Below are positions 51,848 to 61,123 of a stretch of DNA of 64,000 bases, in pieces; positions within the stretch are counted from its first letter, which is position 1, and each line of letters starts with the position of its first letter. Position numbers and translations under genes: made by a program. Source of the DNA: Franconibacter pulveris DSM 19144 (lineage in GTDB: Bacteria; Pseudomonadota; Gammaproteobacteria; Enterobacterales; Enterobacteriaceae); contig KK211221.1 in assembly GCA_000621185.1 (NCBI GenBank), positions 763,347 through 827,346 of the forward strand. Direction: 5' to 3'. The notes beneath the pieces are model-generated. The model was given only the letters and a program-made list of their open reading frames with translations. It searched no databases and had not been told where the DNA came from.

Positions 51848-52703
51848 ACGCGCGCACCTTTTCCGACACGTGCCCGGTGTCCGGGTAGACCGCGTAAACG
51901 CCCTGCGCCGGAAAGCGGTAGTCCGGCAGCAGATGGCACAGGTCGCCCGCTTCCAGCGACGGTCGCGCCAGCCAGTCGGGCAGCAACGCCACGCCGCCGC
52001 CCTCCCGGGCGAACGCCAGCAATGCCGAGGCGCTGTCTGCCGACAGCACAGCGGGCCGGGTGATGGCAAAATCCAGCGTCTGCCGCTGTGGGCCGGTGAG
52101 CTGCCAGCGCAGAGGCGAAGGCAGACGGCTATGGATTATCCATTCTGCTTGTGCCAGCGCTTCGGGCGAGGCAATGGGGTTTTCTTTCAGCCACTGCCGC
52201 GAGGCGACGGGCAGCACCTCAAAACGGGTGAGCAGCGCCGCGCGGTAGGTAGAGTCCGCCAGCGTGCCAAGCCGTATCGCCACATCAAAGCGTTCGGCGA
52301 TCAGATCGGCATGCTGCGACGACGAGACGTGGCGGATGCGCAGCGCCGGATGCGCCCGCCGAAACGCCGCCAGCGCCGGAATGACTACCTGCGCGCCATA
52401 TTCGCTGGTACTGGTGATGCGCAACTCGCCGCGCAGCCCGCCGTGATGACGCTGCGCCTCTTCCCGCATCGCCTGCGCCTCCTGCAACAACGCGGCGGCG
52501 CGCCGGTAAAAGGCTTCTCCCGCCTCCGTCAGCGCCAGCCGCCGCGTGGTGCGCAGCAAAAGCGACACGCCTAACTCTTTTTCCAGTTGCCGGACGTTAA
52601 AACTCACGACCGCTTTAGTCATCCCAAGCGCGGCCGCCGCTGCCGTAAAGCTGCCCGCCTCCGCCACTGCCACAAAGGCCGCCACCCGCTGCAAATTCAG
52701 CAT
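51816..52703 (-). CDS. LysR family transcriptional regulator
   Basis: 295 residues starting MLNLQRVAAFVAVAEAGSFT. The winged helix-turn-helix (TAAAAALGMTKAVVSFNVRQ) is followed by the effector-binding domain (ELRITSTSEYGAQVVIPALA). It is divergent from the DHA2-type MFS gene, with 106 bp between starts, and probably controls that gene. The shared 3' overlap with the other MFS gene is probably incidental. Confidence 0.92.
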   Translation of the reverse strand: MLNLQRVAAFVAVAEAGSFTAAAAALGMTKAVVSFNVRQLEKELGVSLLLRTTRRLALTEAGEAFYRRAAALLQEAQAMREEAQRHHGGLRGELRITSTSEYGAQVVIPALAAFRRAHPALRIRHVSSSQHADLIAERFDVAIRLGTLADSTYRAALLTRFEVLPVASRQWLKENPIASPEALAQAEWIIHSRLPSPLRWQLTGPQRQTLDFAITRPAVLSADSASALLAFAREGGGVALLPDWLARPSLEAGDLCHLLPDYRFPAQGVYAVYPDTGHVSEKVRAFIDFLRGRLA

Positions 52704-52809
52704 ACCTGCCCTGCCGATTGTCAAAATAAGGTTGACAGTGTATCAGCCCGCCCCCCGTTTATCCGCCCTGTGCCGCCGCTTACAGTAGGCATCTACCGGA
52801 GGAGGCGTT

Positions 52810-54192
52810 ATGTCTTATCGCAGCAAAGTGGCCGTGGTTTACCTGCTCGGCTTTTTCATCGACCTGATTAATATGTTTATCGCGAATGTCGCTTACCCGG
52901 CGATAGCGCATAGTCTGCGGGCTTCCGTCGCCGGACTTGCCTGGGTCAGCAACGGCTACATTATGGGCCTGACGCTGGCCATTCCCCTGAGCGCCTGGCT
53001 TACGCAGCGGGCCGGGGCGCGGCAGGTTTTCCTGCTCTCGCTGGCGCTGTTTACCCTTGCCACCGCCGCCGCCAGCTTCGCGGATTCCCTCAGCGCCCTG
53101 GTGTTCTGGCGCGTGGCGCAGGGTGCGGGCGGCGGGTTGCTTATCCCGGTAGGCCAGGCGCTGGCCTGGCGGCTTTATGCGCCGCATGAGCGGGCGAAAA
53201 TCGCCTCGGCGGTCATGCTGGTGGGCCTGCTGGCGCCGGCGCTTTCGCCCGCTGCGGGCGGCCTGTTGATTACGGCGCTCGGCTGGCGCGGGGTCTTTTT
53301 CGCCAGCCTGCCGCTGGCGCTGGCCACGCTTGCGCTGGCGTATTGCTGGCTGCGCCGCGAAGCGCCTGCCGACCGGTCGGCCCCGCCAGACGCCGCCGGG
53401 TTAGCCCTGGGGTGCGGCGCGCTGTTTCTGCTGCTGTTCGGCCTTACGCGTCTTAGCGGCTCGCACGCAACGGGGCTTGCGGCGTTTCTGCTGTTGGCAG
53501 GCGGAACCCTGCTTGCGCTGTTTGCGCGCCGCTGTCGTAAACGCCCCGCCCCTGTGCTCAACCTGAACCTGCTGGCCGACCCGCTGCTGCGCTTTTCTAT
53601 GGCGGTGTACCAGGGCGTGCCGGGCGTGTTTATCGGTATCAGCCTGGTCGCCATGCTCTGGCTGCAAAACCAGCTCGGCCTGACGCCCAGCGCCGCGGGC
53701 ATGCTGATGATGCCCTGGTCGCTCGGCTCGTTTCTGGCGATTTGCCTGACCGGCAAAACCTTCAACGCCCTGGGGCCGAGGCCGCTGATTATGGCGGGCT
53801 GCCTGTTGCAGGCGGCGGGGATCGCGTTGCTCACGCAGATTGAGAGCGGCGAGCAGCAGGCCGTGCTGGCTGGCGCCTTCGCGCTGATGGGCGTGGGCGG
53901 CAGTTTGTGCAGCAGCGCTGCCCAGAGCAGCGCCTTTCTTAACACACCGAATGCCGCCCTGCCGGACGCCGCCGCGCTGTGGAACATTAACCGCCAGCTC
54001 AGCTTTTGCTTTGGCGTGGCGCTTTTTACGCTGCTGCTTGACCAGCTCTGCGCGCACTTCGCGCCAGCGCAGGCTTACTGCTGGACATTCTGGTGCGCCG
54101 CGCTGGCGACGCTGCTGCCGCTGCCGCTCTGCTTTCGTCTTGATAACCGCGCGGTTAAGCTGCGCCTCGTACCGAAACAGGAGACCTCATGA
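52810..54192 (+). CDS. MFS transporter, DHA2 (14-helix) drug efflux type
   Basis: 460 residues with about 14 hydrophobic segments. GFFIDLINMFIANVAYPAIA, LAWVSNGYIMGLTLAIPLSA and RVAQGAGGGLLIPVGQAL are DHA2 landmarks. GGAGGAGGCGTT precedes the ATG. Divergent from a LysR gene and translationally coupled (ATGA) to the next gene. Confidence 0.9.
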   Translation: MSYRSKVAVVYLLGFFIDLINMFIANVAYPAIAHSLRASVAGLAWVSNGYIMGLTLAIPLSAWLTQRAGARQVFLLSLALFTLATAAASFADSLSALVFWRVAQGAGGGLLIPVGQALAWRLYAPHERAKIASAVMLVGLLAPALSPAAGGLLITALGWRGVFFASLPLALATLALAYCWLRREAPADRSAPPDAAGLALGCGALFLLLFGLTRLSGSHATGLAAFLLLAGGTLLALFARRCRKRPAPVLNLNLLADPLLRFSMAVYQGVPGVFIGISLVAMLWLQNQLGLTPSAAGMLMMPWSLGSFLAICLTGKTFNALGPRPLIMAGCLLQAAGIALLTQIESGEQQAVLAGAFALMGVGGSLCSSAAQSSAFLNTPNAALPDAAALWNINRQLSFCFGVALFTLLLDQLCAHFAPAQAYCWTFWCAALATLLPLPLCFRLDNRAVKLRLVPKQETS

Positions 54193-54566
54193 ACCCTTAT
54201 TTTACCGAAGTGCTGCAAGCCCATGTCGCGATTGAAGCCTGGCTAGGCAAAGGCGATGGCGACGTGAACGCCCTTATCGCCCGCTTTAGCCCGGACTATT
54301 CCATGATTACGCTTTCCGGCGCGGTGCTGAACCACGACCAGCTGAGCCAGTTTTTTCTCGCGCAGCGCGCCGCAAAGCCAGGCCTGCGCATTGAAGTGGA
54401 TGAGATGCGCCTGCTTGCCGAGTGGCCGCAAGGTGCGGCGGTGAGCTACCGCGAACGCCAGAGCCTGCCGGGACAGCCCGCGACCACCCGCCGCTCTACC
54501 GTCATTTTCACCTTAAAAGAGAGCCAGCCGCTGTGGCGCCACCTGCACGAGACGGCGGAAGGCTAA
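54189..54566 (+). CDS. SnoaL/DUF4440-like small protein
   Basis: 125 residues: HVAIEAWLGKGDGDVNALIARF, FSPDYSMITLSGAVLNHDQL and a C-terminal strand set (TTRRSTVIFTLK, PLWRHLHETAEG). This is the NTF2-like fold of DUF4440 proteins, often binding or processing small molecules. Coupled to the DHA2 exporter, so it may act on the same compound. Confidence 0.75.
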   Translation: MNPYFTEVLQAHVAIEAWLGKGDGDVNALIARFSPDYSMITLSGAVLNHDQLSQFFLAQRAAKPGLRIEVDEMRLLAEWPQGAAVSYRERQSLPGQPATTRRSTVIFTLKESQPLWRHLHETAEG

Positions 54567-54661
54567 CCTCCCCGGCAGCAAAAGCGGTTTACGCCCATAC
54601 TCAAACGCTGTGCAGTTTTTGCTTTCAGCGATGCGCCCAACGGCGATGGAGTGAACGCGAC

Positions 54662-54689
54662 AAAAAAGCCGGGCTTACCCGGCTTTTTG
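54662..54689. terminator. Bidirectional terminator
   Basis: AAAAAGCCGGG / CCCGGCTTTTT hairpin with a 4-nt loop, between the convergent DUF4440 and chemoreceptor genes, with T-tracts on both strands. Confidence 0.85.
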
Positions 54690-54708
54690 CGTCACGCGGT
54701 TAGCGCTT

Positions 54709-56292
54709 TTATGCCGCGACGGGCGTTAGCGCCGCCGCCGTCGGTTGCAGCGGTTTTTCATCGCCGTTAGCCGGCAGTTGGAAAGTGGAAACGGAGGTGT
54801 TCAGCTGCGTCGCCTGGTCTTGTAAAGACTGCCCGGCGGCGGCGGATTGCTCAACCAGCGCCGAGTTGTGCTGCGTCATCGCGTCAATCTGGTTCACCGC
54901 CTGGCTCACCTGCTGAATGCCCTCGCCCTGCTCTCTGGAGGCGAGCGCGATTTCGCTGACGATATCAGCGACCCGCTTAATCGCCCCTTTCACGTCACCG
55001 ATGGTCCCGCTTACTTGCGTCGCCTGCGCGGAGCCGTTTTCGATTAATGAAACCGAAGTGGCGATAAGATCCTTAATCTCTTTCGCCGCCGTGGCGGAGC
55101 GCTGCGCCAGCGTGCGTACTTCCCCGGCCACCACGGCAAAACCGCGCCCCTGCTCGCCCGCGCGCGCCGCTTCCACCGCGGCGTTCAGGGCGAGGATGTT
55201 GGTCTGGAAAGCGATGCCTTCAATGATATTGGTTATCTCAGAAATTTTGGTTGAACCGGCGCGAATGTCGTTAATCGTGCTGACCATTTGCTGCACCGCA
55301 GCGTTGCTGTCGCCGGCAATGTTGTCGGCATCTTTCGCAAGAATGTTGGCCTGATGCGCGCTTTCCACATTCTGGCGAACCGTTTCCGTCAACTGGGTCA
55401 TGGTGGAGGCGGTTTGCTCAATGGCGGCGGCCTGCTCTTCGGTGCGCGAGGCGAGGTCAGCATTACCCATCACAATTTCGCCAGAAGCGCTGGAAACGGC
55501 GCTTGCCGACAGTTTTATGCCGCTCACAATGCCCGCAAGCTGCGATTGCATTTCATTCAGGCTGAACAGCAGGCTGCTGTTGTCGTGCGGCTTCAGCGCC
55601 ACCGAAGAGGTGAGATCGCCGCTGGCCACTTTTTTGGCGATCAGCGCCGCGTAATCCGGTTCGCCGCCAAGCTTGCGGTACAGGTTGCGGGCAAGGGTCC
55701 AGCCCAGCAGGCCGATCACCAGCATCAGCACGCCGCCAATCGCGAGCAACGCTTTCGCGCTCTGCCAGAAGGCCGTGTCGATATCGTCAATGTAATCGCC
55801 GGTTCCCACAATCCAGTCCCAGGGTTTAAACCAGACAACGCCGTAGAGCTTTTGTACTTTCTCCGTTGCGCCAGGCTTGGTTCCCCATGCGGTCAGCGTG
55901 GCGGTTTCCCGTCCTTCCAGCGCCGCGCGATAGCGTACGCCCGCCTCTTTGCCGCCTTTGGCGTCCACGGTGCCGATACGCTTCGCATCCGGATGAACGT
56001 AGTTGACGTCGTTAGCATACCCCCTTGCCCAGAAGTAAAGCTGGTCGTGCCGCAGGCTGCCGAGAATACGGCGGGCTTCCGCCTGCGCCTGTTCGCGGGT
56101 GAGCTTGCCAGCCTGTTCCTGCTCATAGAGTTTGTCGAGGGAGGATTTCGCCAGCGTCACCAGCGTGGTGACCTGCCCGGTGCGCTCCTGCAGCATGGTG
56201 TGCTTGAGGGTGGAAAGGGAGACGGCGGCGAGCGTCGTGACGCCAATCAGCGCCACCAGACAGAGCCAGAGAATGTGAGTACGGAGTTTCAT
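54709..56292 (-). CDS. Methyl-accepting chemotaxis protein, sCache sensor
   Basis: 527 residues. Helix 1 (residues 7-27), a periplasmic single Cache domain (about 35-185; [37 protein letters not shown]), helix 2 (about 190-210), HAMP, then the signalling domain with hairpin tip [20 protein letters not shown] and [19 protein letters not shown]. There is no C-terminal NWETF-type pentapeptide, so it depends on other receptors for methylation. A sigma-28 promoter lies 36 bp upstream, consistent with a flagellar-class gene. Confidence 0.95.
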   Translation of the reverse strand: MKLRTHILWLCLVALIGVTTLAAVSLSTLKHTMLQERTGQVTTLVTLAKSSLDKLYEQEQAGKLTREQAQAEARRILGSLRHDQLYFWARGYANDVNYVHPDAKRIGTVDAKGGKEAGVRYRAALEGRETATLTAWGTKPGATEKVQKLYGVVWFKPWDWIVGTGDYIDDIDTAFWQSAKALLAIGGVLMLVIGLLGWTLARNLYRKLGGEPDYAALIAKKVASGDLTSSVALKPHDNSSLLFSLNEMQSQLAGIVSGIKLSASAVSSASGEIVMGNADLASRTEEQAAAIEQTASTMTQLTETVRQNVESAHQANILAKDADNIAGDSNAAVQQMVSTINDIRAGSTKISEITNIIEGIAFQTNILALNAAVEAARAGEQGRGFAVVAGEVRTLAQRSATAAKEIKDLIATSVSLIENGSAQATQVSGTIGDVKGAIKRVADIVSEIALASREQGEGIQQVSQAVNQIDAMTQHNSALVEQSAAAGQSLQDQATQLNTSVSTFQLPANGDEKPLQPTAAALTPVAA

Positions 56293-56327
56293 TTTTAGCC
56301 TTATGTAAAATTTTATTATTCATATAG

Positions 56328-56354
56328 TTATCGTCTTGTTAATCGATTGCTTTA
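56328..56354 (-). promoter_or_regulatory. Sigma-28 (FliA) promoter of the chemoreceptor gene
   Basis: On the minus strand TAAAGCAA (56354-56347), exactly 11 bp, then GACGATAA (56335-56328). The enteric FliA consensus is TAAAGTTT-N11-GCCGATAA; 12 of 16 positions match with exact spacing. It is 36 bp before the chemoreceptor ATG. Confidence 0.8.
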
Positions 56355-56433
56355 ACTGGTACAACCACTTATACAGGCACAGTGTGAACGGCGCTGATAA
56401 GCTGAAATCTACCGGCCGTTACAGGAGGAAGCG

Positions 56434-57162
56434 ATGCGCATTGCGCACATTACCGATATTCACGCCACGCCCGATAACAGCAATCTGGGGCGACTGCGCC
56501 GGGTTATACGCTGGCTGGAGTCGCTCGCGCCCGATCTGCTGGTGGTGACAGGCGACCTGGTGGATGACGGCTGGTATGAGGGATACGCGATCGTGGAAGC
56601 CGAACTGATGCGCGCGCAGTGCCGCCTCCTGATGCTGCCGGGCAACGCAGACAGTCGGGAGGCCATGCGCCATGTGTGGCAGGAAACGATGCGCTGGCCG
56701 CTCTGCGGCGCGCTGCACTTTAGCGACGTGATTAATGGCGTTCCCGTGATCGGCATCGATACCACCCTGCCCGGTGAAACCCGGGGCGATATCGCCCCGC
56801 ATCTGACGTGGCTGACGGAAAAGCTGGCGAGTTTTACGCAGCCCGCGCTTATCTTCACGCACCATCACCTTTTTCGCTGCGGCATCGCGCCGATTGACGA
56901 GGTGATGTGCGGCGGCGACGCGGCGTTCTGGCAGGTGATAGCAGGCAACCCCGTTGCGCCGCTCGCGGTGTGCAGCGGCCACGTGCATCGCAGCATATCG
57001 ACGACGATAAGCGGCGTGCCCACCTACATCTGCGGTTCAATCTGCCCTGCGAATCCGTTATGGCTGGACGAAAGCCGGATACCGCCGGTAACCGACCCGG
57101 CGGGACTAATGATTTATGACCTGCGAGGCGGTGGTCTCGTGGCAAGCCAGGTGAGCGTTTAA
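56434..57162 (+). CDS. CpdA-like metallophosphoesterase
   Basis: 242 residues. Metal-binding motifs of calcineurin-type phosphoesterases: DIH (residues 8-10), GDLVDDGW, GNADSRE (GNHD-like with Ala replacing His), THHH and GHVH. E. coli CpdA hydrolyses cAMP; whether this protein does is unproven and the GNAD change is notable. CAGGAGGAAGCG precedes the start. It is divergent from the chemoreceptor. Confidence 0.85.
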   Translation: MRIAHITDIHATPDNSNLGRLRRVIRWLESLAPDLLVVTGDLVDDGWYEGYAIVEAELMRAQCRLLMLPGNADSREAMRHVWQETMRWPLCGALHFSDVINGVPVIGIDTTLPGETRGDIAPHLTWLTEKLASFTQPALIFTHHHLFRCGIAPIDEVMCGGDAAFWQVIAGNPVAPLAVCSGHVHRSISTTISGVPTYICGSICPANPLWLDESRIPPVTDPAGLMIYDLRGGGLVASQVSV

Positions 57163-57204
57163 GGTGAGTAAGGACGCCAATTCATTTGCCGACGCATTGC
57201 CTAA

Positions 57205-57522
57205 CAGGGCGATGGATTTTTGACCGCTTCTGAGCGGGTGATAAACCACGCACTGCTCGCTCTCTTCAGGGCGGTCCAGCGCATCGAGCCAGGCCACATT
57301 TTCAAGGCGCATCGCATCGGCGTTCGCGGCCACCAGCTCGACCCTTCGCAGATGCCGGACTACAGCCCTTCCATTCGCGGGCAGGGCATTACCTGCAAGA
57401 CTATCTTTGATTGCACCGTGCCCTGGGCGCTGAAGTCGCGTTTTGAGCGCGCGCCGTTTGCGGATGTCGACCCCCGCCCGTTCGCGCCGGACTATTTGGC
57501 AAAACGGGCGAAAAAACCGTAA
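57205..57522 (+). pseudogene. Coding-like remnant, unrecognised
   Basis: An open frame of about 105 codons with no good start or ribosome-binding site and codon usage like real genes in the region (strong G/C at third positions from about 57280 on). The readable product ends FKAHRIGVRGHQLDPSQ ... DCTVPWALKSRF ... RPFAPDYLAKRAKKP. It looks like the C-terminal part of a soluble protein whose 5' part has been lost. I do not recognise the family. A minus-strand frame over the same bases looks like a shadow. The rest of the 449-bp gap between the flanking genes holds nothing else I can support. Confidence 0.4.
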
Positions 57523-57611
57523 CCCCACGGGCACGCTGCCGCTCCGCTTTATTCATCCGCTGAATTATGATCTGATGGGCGCATGACTTAATGCTGAAAA
57601 AGGATAAGTAG

Positions 57612-57998
57612 ATGTTCGCTAAACACTATTCGGTTGATGAAAAGCATATCGATTTTCAGGGCGTGGTAGACGGTCTTTATTACCCGTTCTACATGGAGTG
57701 GGCGCGCCACGCCTACATGCGGGAAGGGCTGGGCATCGATATTGAAGAGGAGTTCACGTCAGGCCGCCTGTACATGGTGCTGGAGTATACGCTGCGCTTT
57801 CGCAAGAGCCTGCAAAAGGGCGACGAGATGGAAGTGACCTGCCAGCTTGTGAAAAACGAGAAGCGCAACCGGGTGAACTTCGAGCAGCAGATTCTGGTGG
57901 ACGGCAAGGTCTACGCGGAAGCGACGTTTGTCGCCACCTGCCTTGAGAACGGCCGCCCCTGCGTACCGGCCGCCATTGCGGACTATCTGGCCGACTAA
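57612..57998 (+). CDS. Acyl-CoA thioesterase (4HBT hot-dog fold)
   Basis: 128 residues: HIDFQGVVDGLYYPFYMEWARH, YMVLEYTLRFRKSLQKGDEM and VNFEQQILVDGKVYAEATF. This is the YbgC/FadM-like single hot-dog type; the usual catalytic Asp near the start is present in D15 of DFQGVVDG or in D20. GGATAAGTAG precedes the ATG. Substrate not readable. Confidence 0.88.
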   Translation: MFAKHYSVDEKHIDFQGVVDGLYYPFYMEWARHAYMREGLGIDIEEEFTSGRLYMVLEYTLRFRKSLQKGDEMEVTCQLVKNEKRNRVNFEQQILVDGKVYAEATFVATCLENGRPCVPAAIADYLAD

Positions 57999-58013
57999 AA
58001 CCGCGCCTTTTCT

Positions 58014-58044
58014 GAACCGGCGGGGTACTTCCCCCCGCCGGTTC
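58014..58044. terminator. Hairpin between convergent thioesterase and DppA-like genes
   Basis: GAACCGGCGGGG / CCCCGCCGGTTC long stem with a short loop. No strong T-tract on either side, so it may terminate weakly or protect 3' ends. Confidence 0.55.
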
Positions 58045-58051
58045 GCCACGC

Positions 58052-59647
58052 TTACTTGTTAATATCCACCTGATAAAAAATATGCTTGCCGAACGGGTCG
58101 ATTTCATAGCCCGCCACCTCCTTGCGCACCGGCTCGAAGATGGTCGAGTGGGCTATCATCACCGCCGGCATATGTTCGTGCATCATCTGCTGGGCCTGCA
58201 CGTAGAGCGCGGCGCGCTGCGGCTGATCGGTGGTGGCTTTGGCCTCGCCGATGAGCTTATCGAACGGGGCGTAGCACCACTTCGCCGAGTTCGAACCGCC
58301 GTTGGCGGACTGGCAGGTGAAAAGCGGGCCGAAAAAGTTATCCGGGTCGCCCGTCGCGGTGGTCCAGCCCATCAGCGCCGCCTGGTGTTCACCGCCCTTC
58401 ACGCGCTTGAGGTATTCGCCCCACTCGTAGCTGACGATTTTCGCCTTCACGCCGATTTTCGCCCAGTCGGCCTGGATGATTTCCGACATGCGGCGGGCGT
58501 TCGGGTTATAGGGGCGCTGCACCGGCATCGCCCAGAGGTCGATGGTGAAGCCCTCCGGCAACCCCGCCTCTTTCAGCAGCGCCTTCGCCTTTTCTGGCGA
58601 GTACGCATAATCTTGTAAGCTCTCATCCGCGCTCCAGACGCCCGGCGGCAGCAGGTTTTTCGCCGCGGTGCCGGTGCCCTGGAAAACTGCATCGATAATG
58701 GCCGGCTTGTTGATGGCCATCGCCAGCGCCTGGCGCACTTTCACGTTATCCAGCGGCGGCTTCTGGGTATTGAGCGCCAGGAAGCCGGTGTTCAGCCCCG
58801 ATTTGCTCATCAGGTTGATATCCGGGTTCGCCTTCATGCGCGGCAAGTCCGCCGGGTTGGGGAAGGCCATCACCTGGCACTCGTTTTTCTCAAGTTTGGC
58901 ATAGCGCACCGAGGCGTCGGGCGTGATGCTGAAGACCAGCCGGTCGAGCTTCGCCTTGCCCTGCCAGTAGTCATCAAACGCGGTGAAGAGAATGCGCGAG
59001 TCTTTCTGATACTGGGTGAGCTTAAACGGCCCGGTGCCGATCGGGTCCATATCCACCCGCTCCGGCGTGCCCGCTTTCAACATCGCATCGGCATATTCCG
59101 CCGACAAGATAGAGGCAAAATACCAGGCGAGATCGGGCACGAACGGCGCTTCCGGGTGGGCCAGGGTAAAGCGTACGGTGTGGTCGTCTATTTTATCTAT
59201 CGCGGTGATGAGCTTGCCGAACTCCAGGCTTTCAAAGTTGGAGTAGTTGCCGTTAGAGACGTTGTGATACGGGTGCTTTGGGTCTTTCTGGCGCATAAAC
59301 GAGAAGATAACGTCGTCGGCGTTAAAATCCCGCGTCGGCTTAAAGTATTTATTGCTCTGAAACTTCACGCCCTTGCGCAAATGGAAGGTGTAAACCTTGC
59401 CGTCTTCGCTCACCTCCCAGCTTTCGGCGAGGCTCGGCACCAGCTCCGTGGTGCCGGTTTTAAAATCCACCAGCCGGTTGTAGACCGGCACAGCGCTGGC
59501 GTCCACGCTGGTGCCGGAGGTGTAGAGCTGCGGGTTGAAGTTTTCCGGTGAACCTTCAGAGCAATAAACCAGAGTTTTAGCGCCAGCCGCCGAGCTGGCT
59601 GTCAGGATGGCGAGCGTCAGAGCATGAATCGTGTGCTTGCTAATCAT
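58052..59647 (-). CDS. Periplasmic dipeptide/haem-binding protein, DppA paralogue
   Basis: 531 residues with a signal peptide ending SSAAGA. The mature start KTLVYCSEGSPENFNPQLYT and AESWEVSEDGKVYTFHLRKG are DppA hallmarks; LKRVKGGEHQAALMGWTTAT and NGGSNSAKWCYAPFDKLIGE complete the ligand lobe. It has no permease or ATPase genes beside it, so it may feed the Dpp system elsewhere. It is divergent from pepT, pointing to a role in peptide uptake. AAGGAATTACG precedes the ATG. Confidence 0.9.
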   Translation of the reverse strand: MISKHTIHALTLAILTASSAAGAKTLVYCSEGSPENFNPQLYTSGTSVDASAVPVYNRLVDFKTGTTELVPSLAESWEVSEDGKVYTFHLRKGVKFQSNKYFKPTRDFNADDVIFSFMRQKDPKHPYHNVSNGNYSNFESLEFGKLITAIDKIDDHTVRFTLAHPEAPFVPDLAWYFASILSAEYADAMLKAGTPERVDMDPIGTGPFKLTQYQKDSRILFTAFDDYWQGKAKLDRLVFSITPDASVRYAKLEKNECQVMAFPNPADLPRMKANPDINLMSKSGLNTGFLALNTQKPPLDNVKVRQALAMAINKPAIIDAVFQGTGTAAKNLLPPGVWSADESLQDYAYSPEKAKALLKEAGLPEGFTIDLWAMPVQRPYNPNARRMSEIIQADWAKIGVKAKIVSYEWGEYLKRVKGGEHQAALMGWTTATGDPDNFFGPLFTCQSANGGSNSAKWCYAPFDKLIGEAKATTDQPQRAALYVQAQQMMHEHMPAVMIAHSTIFEPVRKEVAGYEIDPFGKHIFYQVDINK

Positions 59648-59764
59648 CGTAATTCCTTTATGTTTTTTTACTACGTGCCAAAGGATTCTGATTCTTCGTC
59701 ACTCATCAATAACATTAAAAACACAACGCAAACACCTGATAACACAAATAGAGAAGGATCCACC

Positions 59765-60994
59765 ATGCCATCTGCGCTCGGTAGTCAATTAACCCAACGC
59801 TTCTTTCGCTACCTCGCTATCACCAGCCAGAGTAATGCGTCCGCCACTACCCTCCCCACCACGCCGGGCCAGCATGAGATGGCGCGCGCGCTGGCGGAAG
59901 AGCTGAGAATGCTGGGCCTGGAGCAGATAGAGATAGACGAACACGCCACCGTCACCGCGGTGAAAAAAGGCAATGTGGCGGGCGCGCCGCGCATCGGGTT
60001 TATCACCCATATCGACACCGTGGACGTCGGCCTCTCGCCGGAGATTCATCCGCAGATCCTCACCTTTACCGGTGAAGATCTCTGTCTGAATGCGAAAGAA
60101 GGGATCTGGCTGCGGGTAAACGAACGCCCGGAGATCAAGGCTTACCCGAACGAAGAGATTATTTTCAGCGACGGCACCAGCGTGCTGGGCGCCGATAACA
60201 AAGCCGCGGTGACGGTGGTGATGACGCTGCTGGAGAACCTGACGCCAGAGATGCGGCACGGCGATATCGTGGTGGCGTTTGTGCCGGATGAAGAAGTCGG
60301 CCTGCGCGGCGCGAAGGCGCTGGATTTGACGCGTTTCGACGTGGACTTCGCCTATACCATCGACTGCTGCGAGCTGGGCGAAGTGGTGTATGAGAATTTC
60401 AACGCCGCGCAGGCGGAGATTCGCTTTACCGGCGTGACGGCGCACCCGATGGCCTCTAAAGGCGTGCTGGTAAACCCGCTGCTGATGGCGACGGATTTCA
60501 TCAATCACTTCGATCGCCAGCAGACGCCGGAGCACACCGCCGGGCGCGAGGGCTATATCTGGTTTAACGGCATGCAGGCGAGCCAGAGCAGCGCGCTGCT
60601 GAACGCCAGCATTCGCGATTTCGACCTCGCCTCTTTTGAGCGCCGCAAGCAGCAGCTCAACGACGTGGCGCAGAAGATTGCCGCCGAACACCCGACGGCG
60701 AAGGTGGAAGTGAGCATCAGCGACGTGTACAGCAATATCAGCAACGCGATTGGCGAAGACCGCCGACCGATTGAGTTGATTTATCAGGCGCTGGATGAGC
60801 TGGGCATTACGCCGAAAACCATTCCAATGCGCGGGGGCACCGACGGCGCGGCGCTTTCCGCCAAAGGGTTATTAACGCCGAACTTCTTTACCGGCGCGCA
60901 CAACTTCCACTCGCGCTTTGAGTTCCTGCCGATTACCTCATTTGAGGCGTCTTATCACGTGGCGCTGAAGCTCTGTTTGCTGGCGGCGAAATAA
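59765..60994 (+). CDS. pepT: Peptidase T (tripeptide aminopeptidase)
   Basis: 409 residues, one more than E. coli PepT, started at the ATG after GAGAAGGATCCACC. M20 metallopeptidase landmarks: HIDTVD (metal His), GADNKAAV (bridging Asp), PDEEVGLRGAK (catalytic Glu pair), DCCELGE and GAHNFHSRFEFLP. It removes N-terminal residues from tripeptides in the cytoplasm using two zinc ions. It is divergent from the DppA-like gene, a sensible pair for peptide import and breakdown. Confidence 0.95.
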   Translation: MPSALGSQLTQRFFRYLAITSQSNASATTLPTTPGQHEMARALAEELRMLGLEQIEIDEHATVTAVKKGNVAGAPRIGFITHIDTVDVGLSPEIHPQILTFTGEDLCLNAKEGIWLRVNERPEIKAYPNEEIIFSDGTSVLGADNKAAVTVVMTLLENLTPEMRHGDIVVAFVPDEEVGLRGAKALDLTRFDVDFAYTIDCCELGEVVYENFNAAQAEIRFTGVTAHPMASKGVLVNPLLMATDFINHFDRQQTPEHTAGREGYIWFNGMQASQSSALLNASIRDFDLASFERRKQQLNDVAQKIAAEHPTAKVEVSISDVYSNISNAIGEDRRPIELIYQALDELGITPKTIPMRGGTDGAALSAKGLLTPNFFTGAHNFHSRFEFLPITSFEASYHVALKLCLLAAK

Positions 60995-61002
60995 CGTTAA
61001 GG

Positions 61003-61025
61003 GGCCGGGAGACCGGCCTTTTTTA
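61003..61025 (+). terminator. pepT terminator
   Basis: GGCCGG / CCGGCC hairpin with a 4-nt loop and TTTTTT, 8 bp after the pepT stop. Confidence 0.85.
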
Positions 61026-61123
61026 TTTCTGGTAGCTGGCTACCTCCGCTTCGCCAGGGTATTTATGTCGCAGGTTATCAACGCGATGCTGTTTCGCTGA
61101 AAGTAAAAAAAGGACAGGGTTAA

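Noticed and set aside
57106-57534. A 142-codon minus-strand frame
   Set aside because: It lies opposite the plus-strand remnant and the end of the phosphoesterase gene, with an unnatural Arg/Ala-rich product; judged a shadow of high-GC coding DNA.
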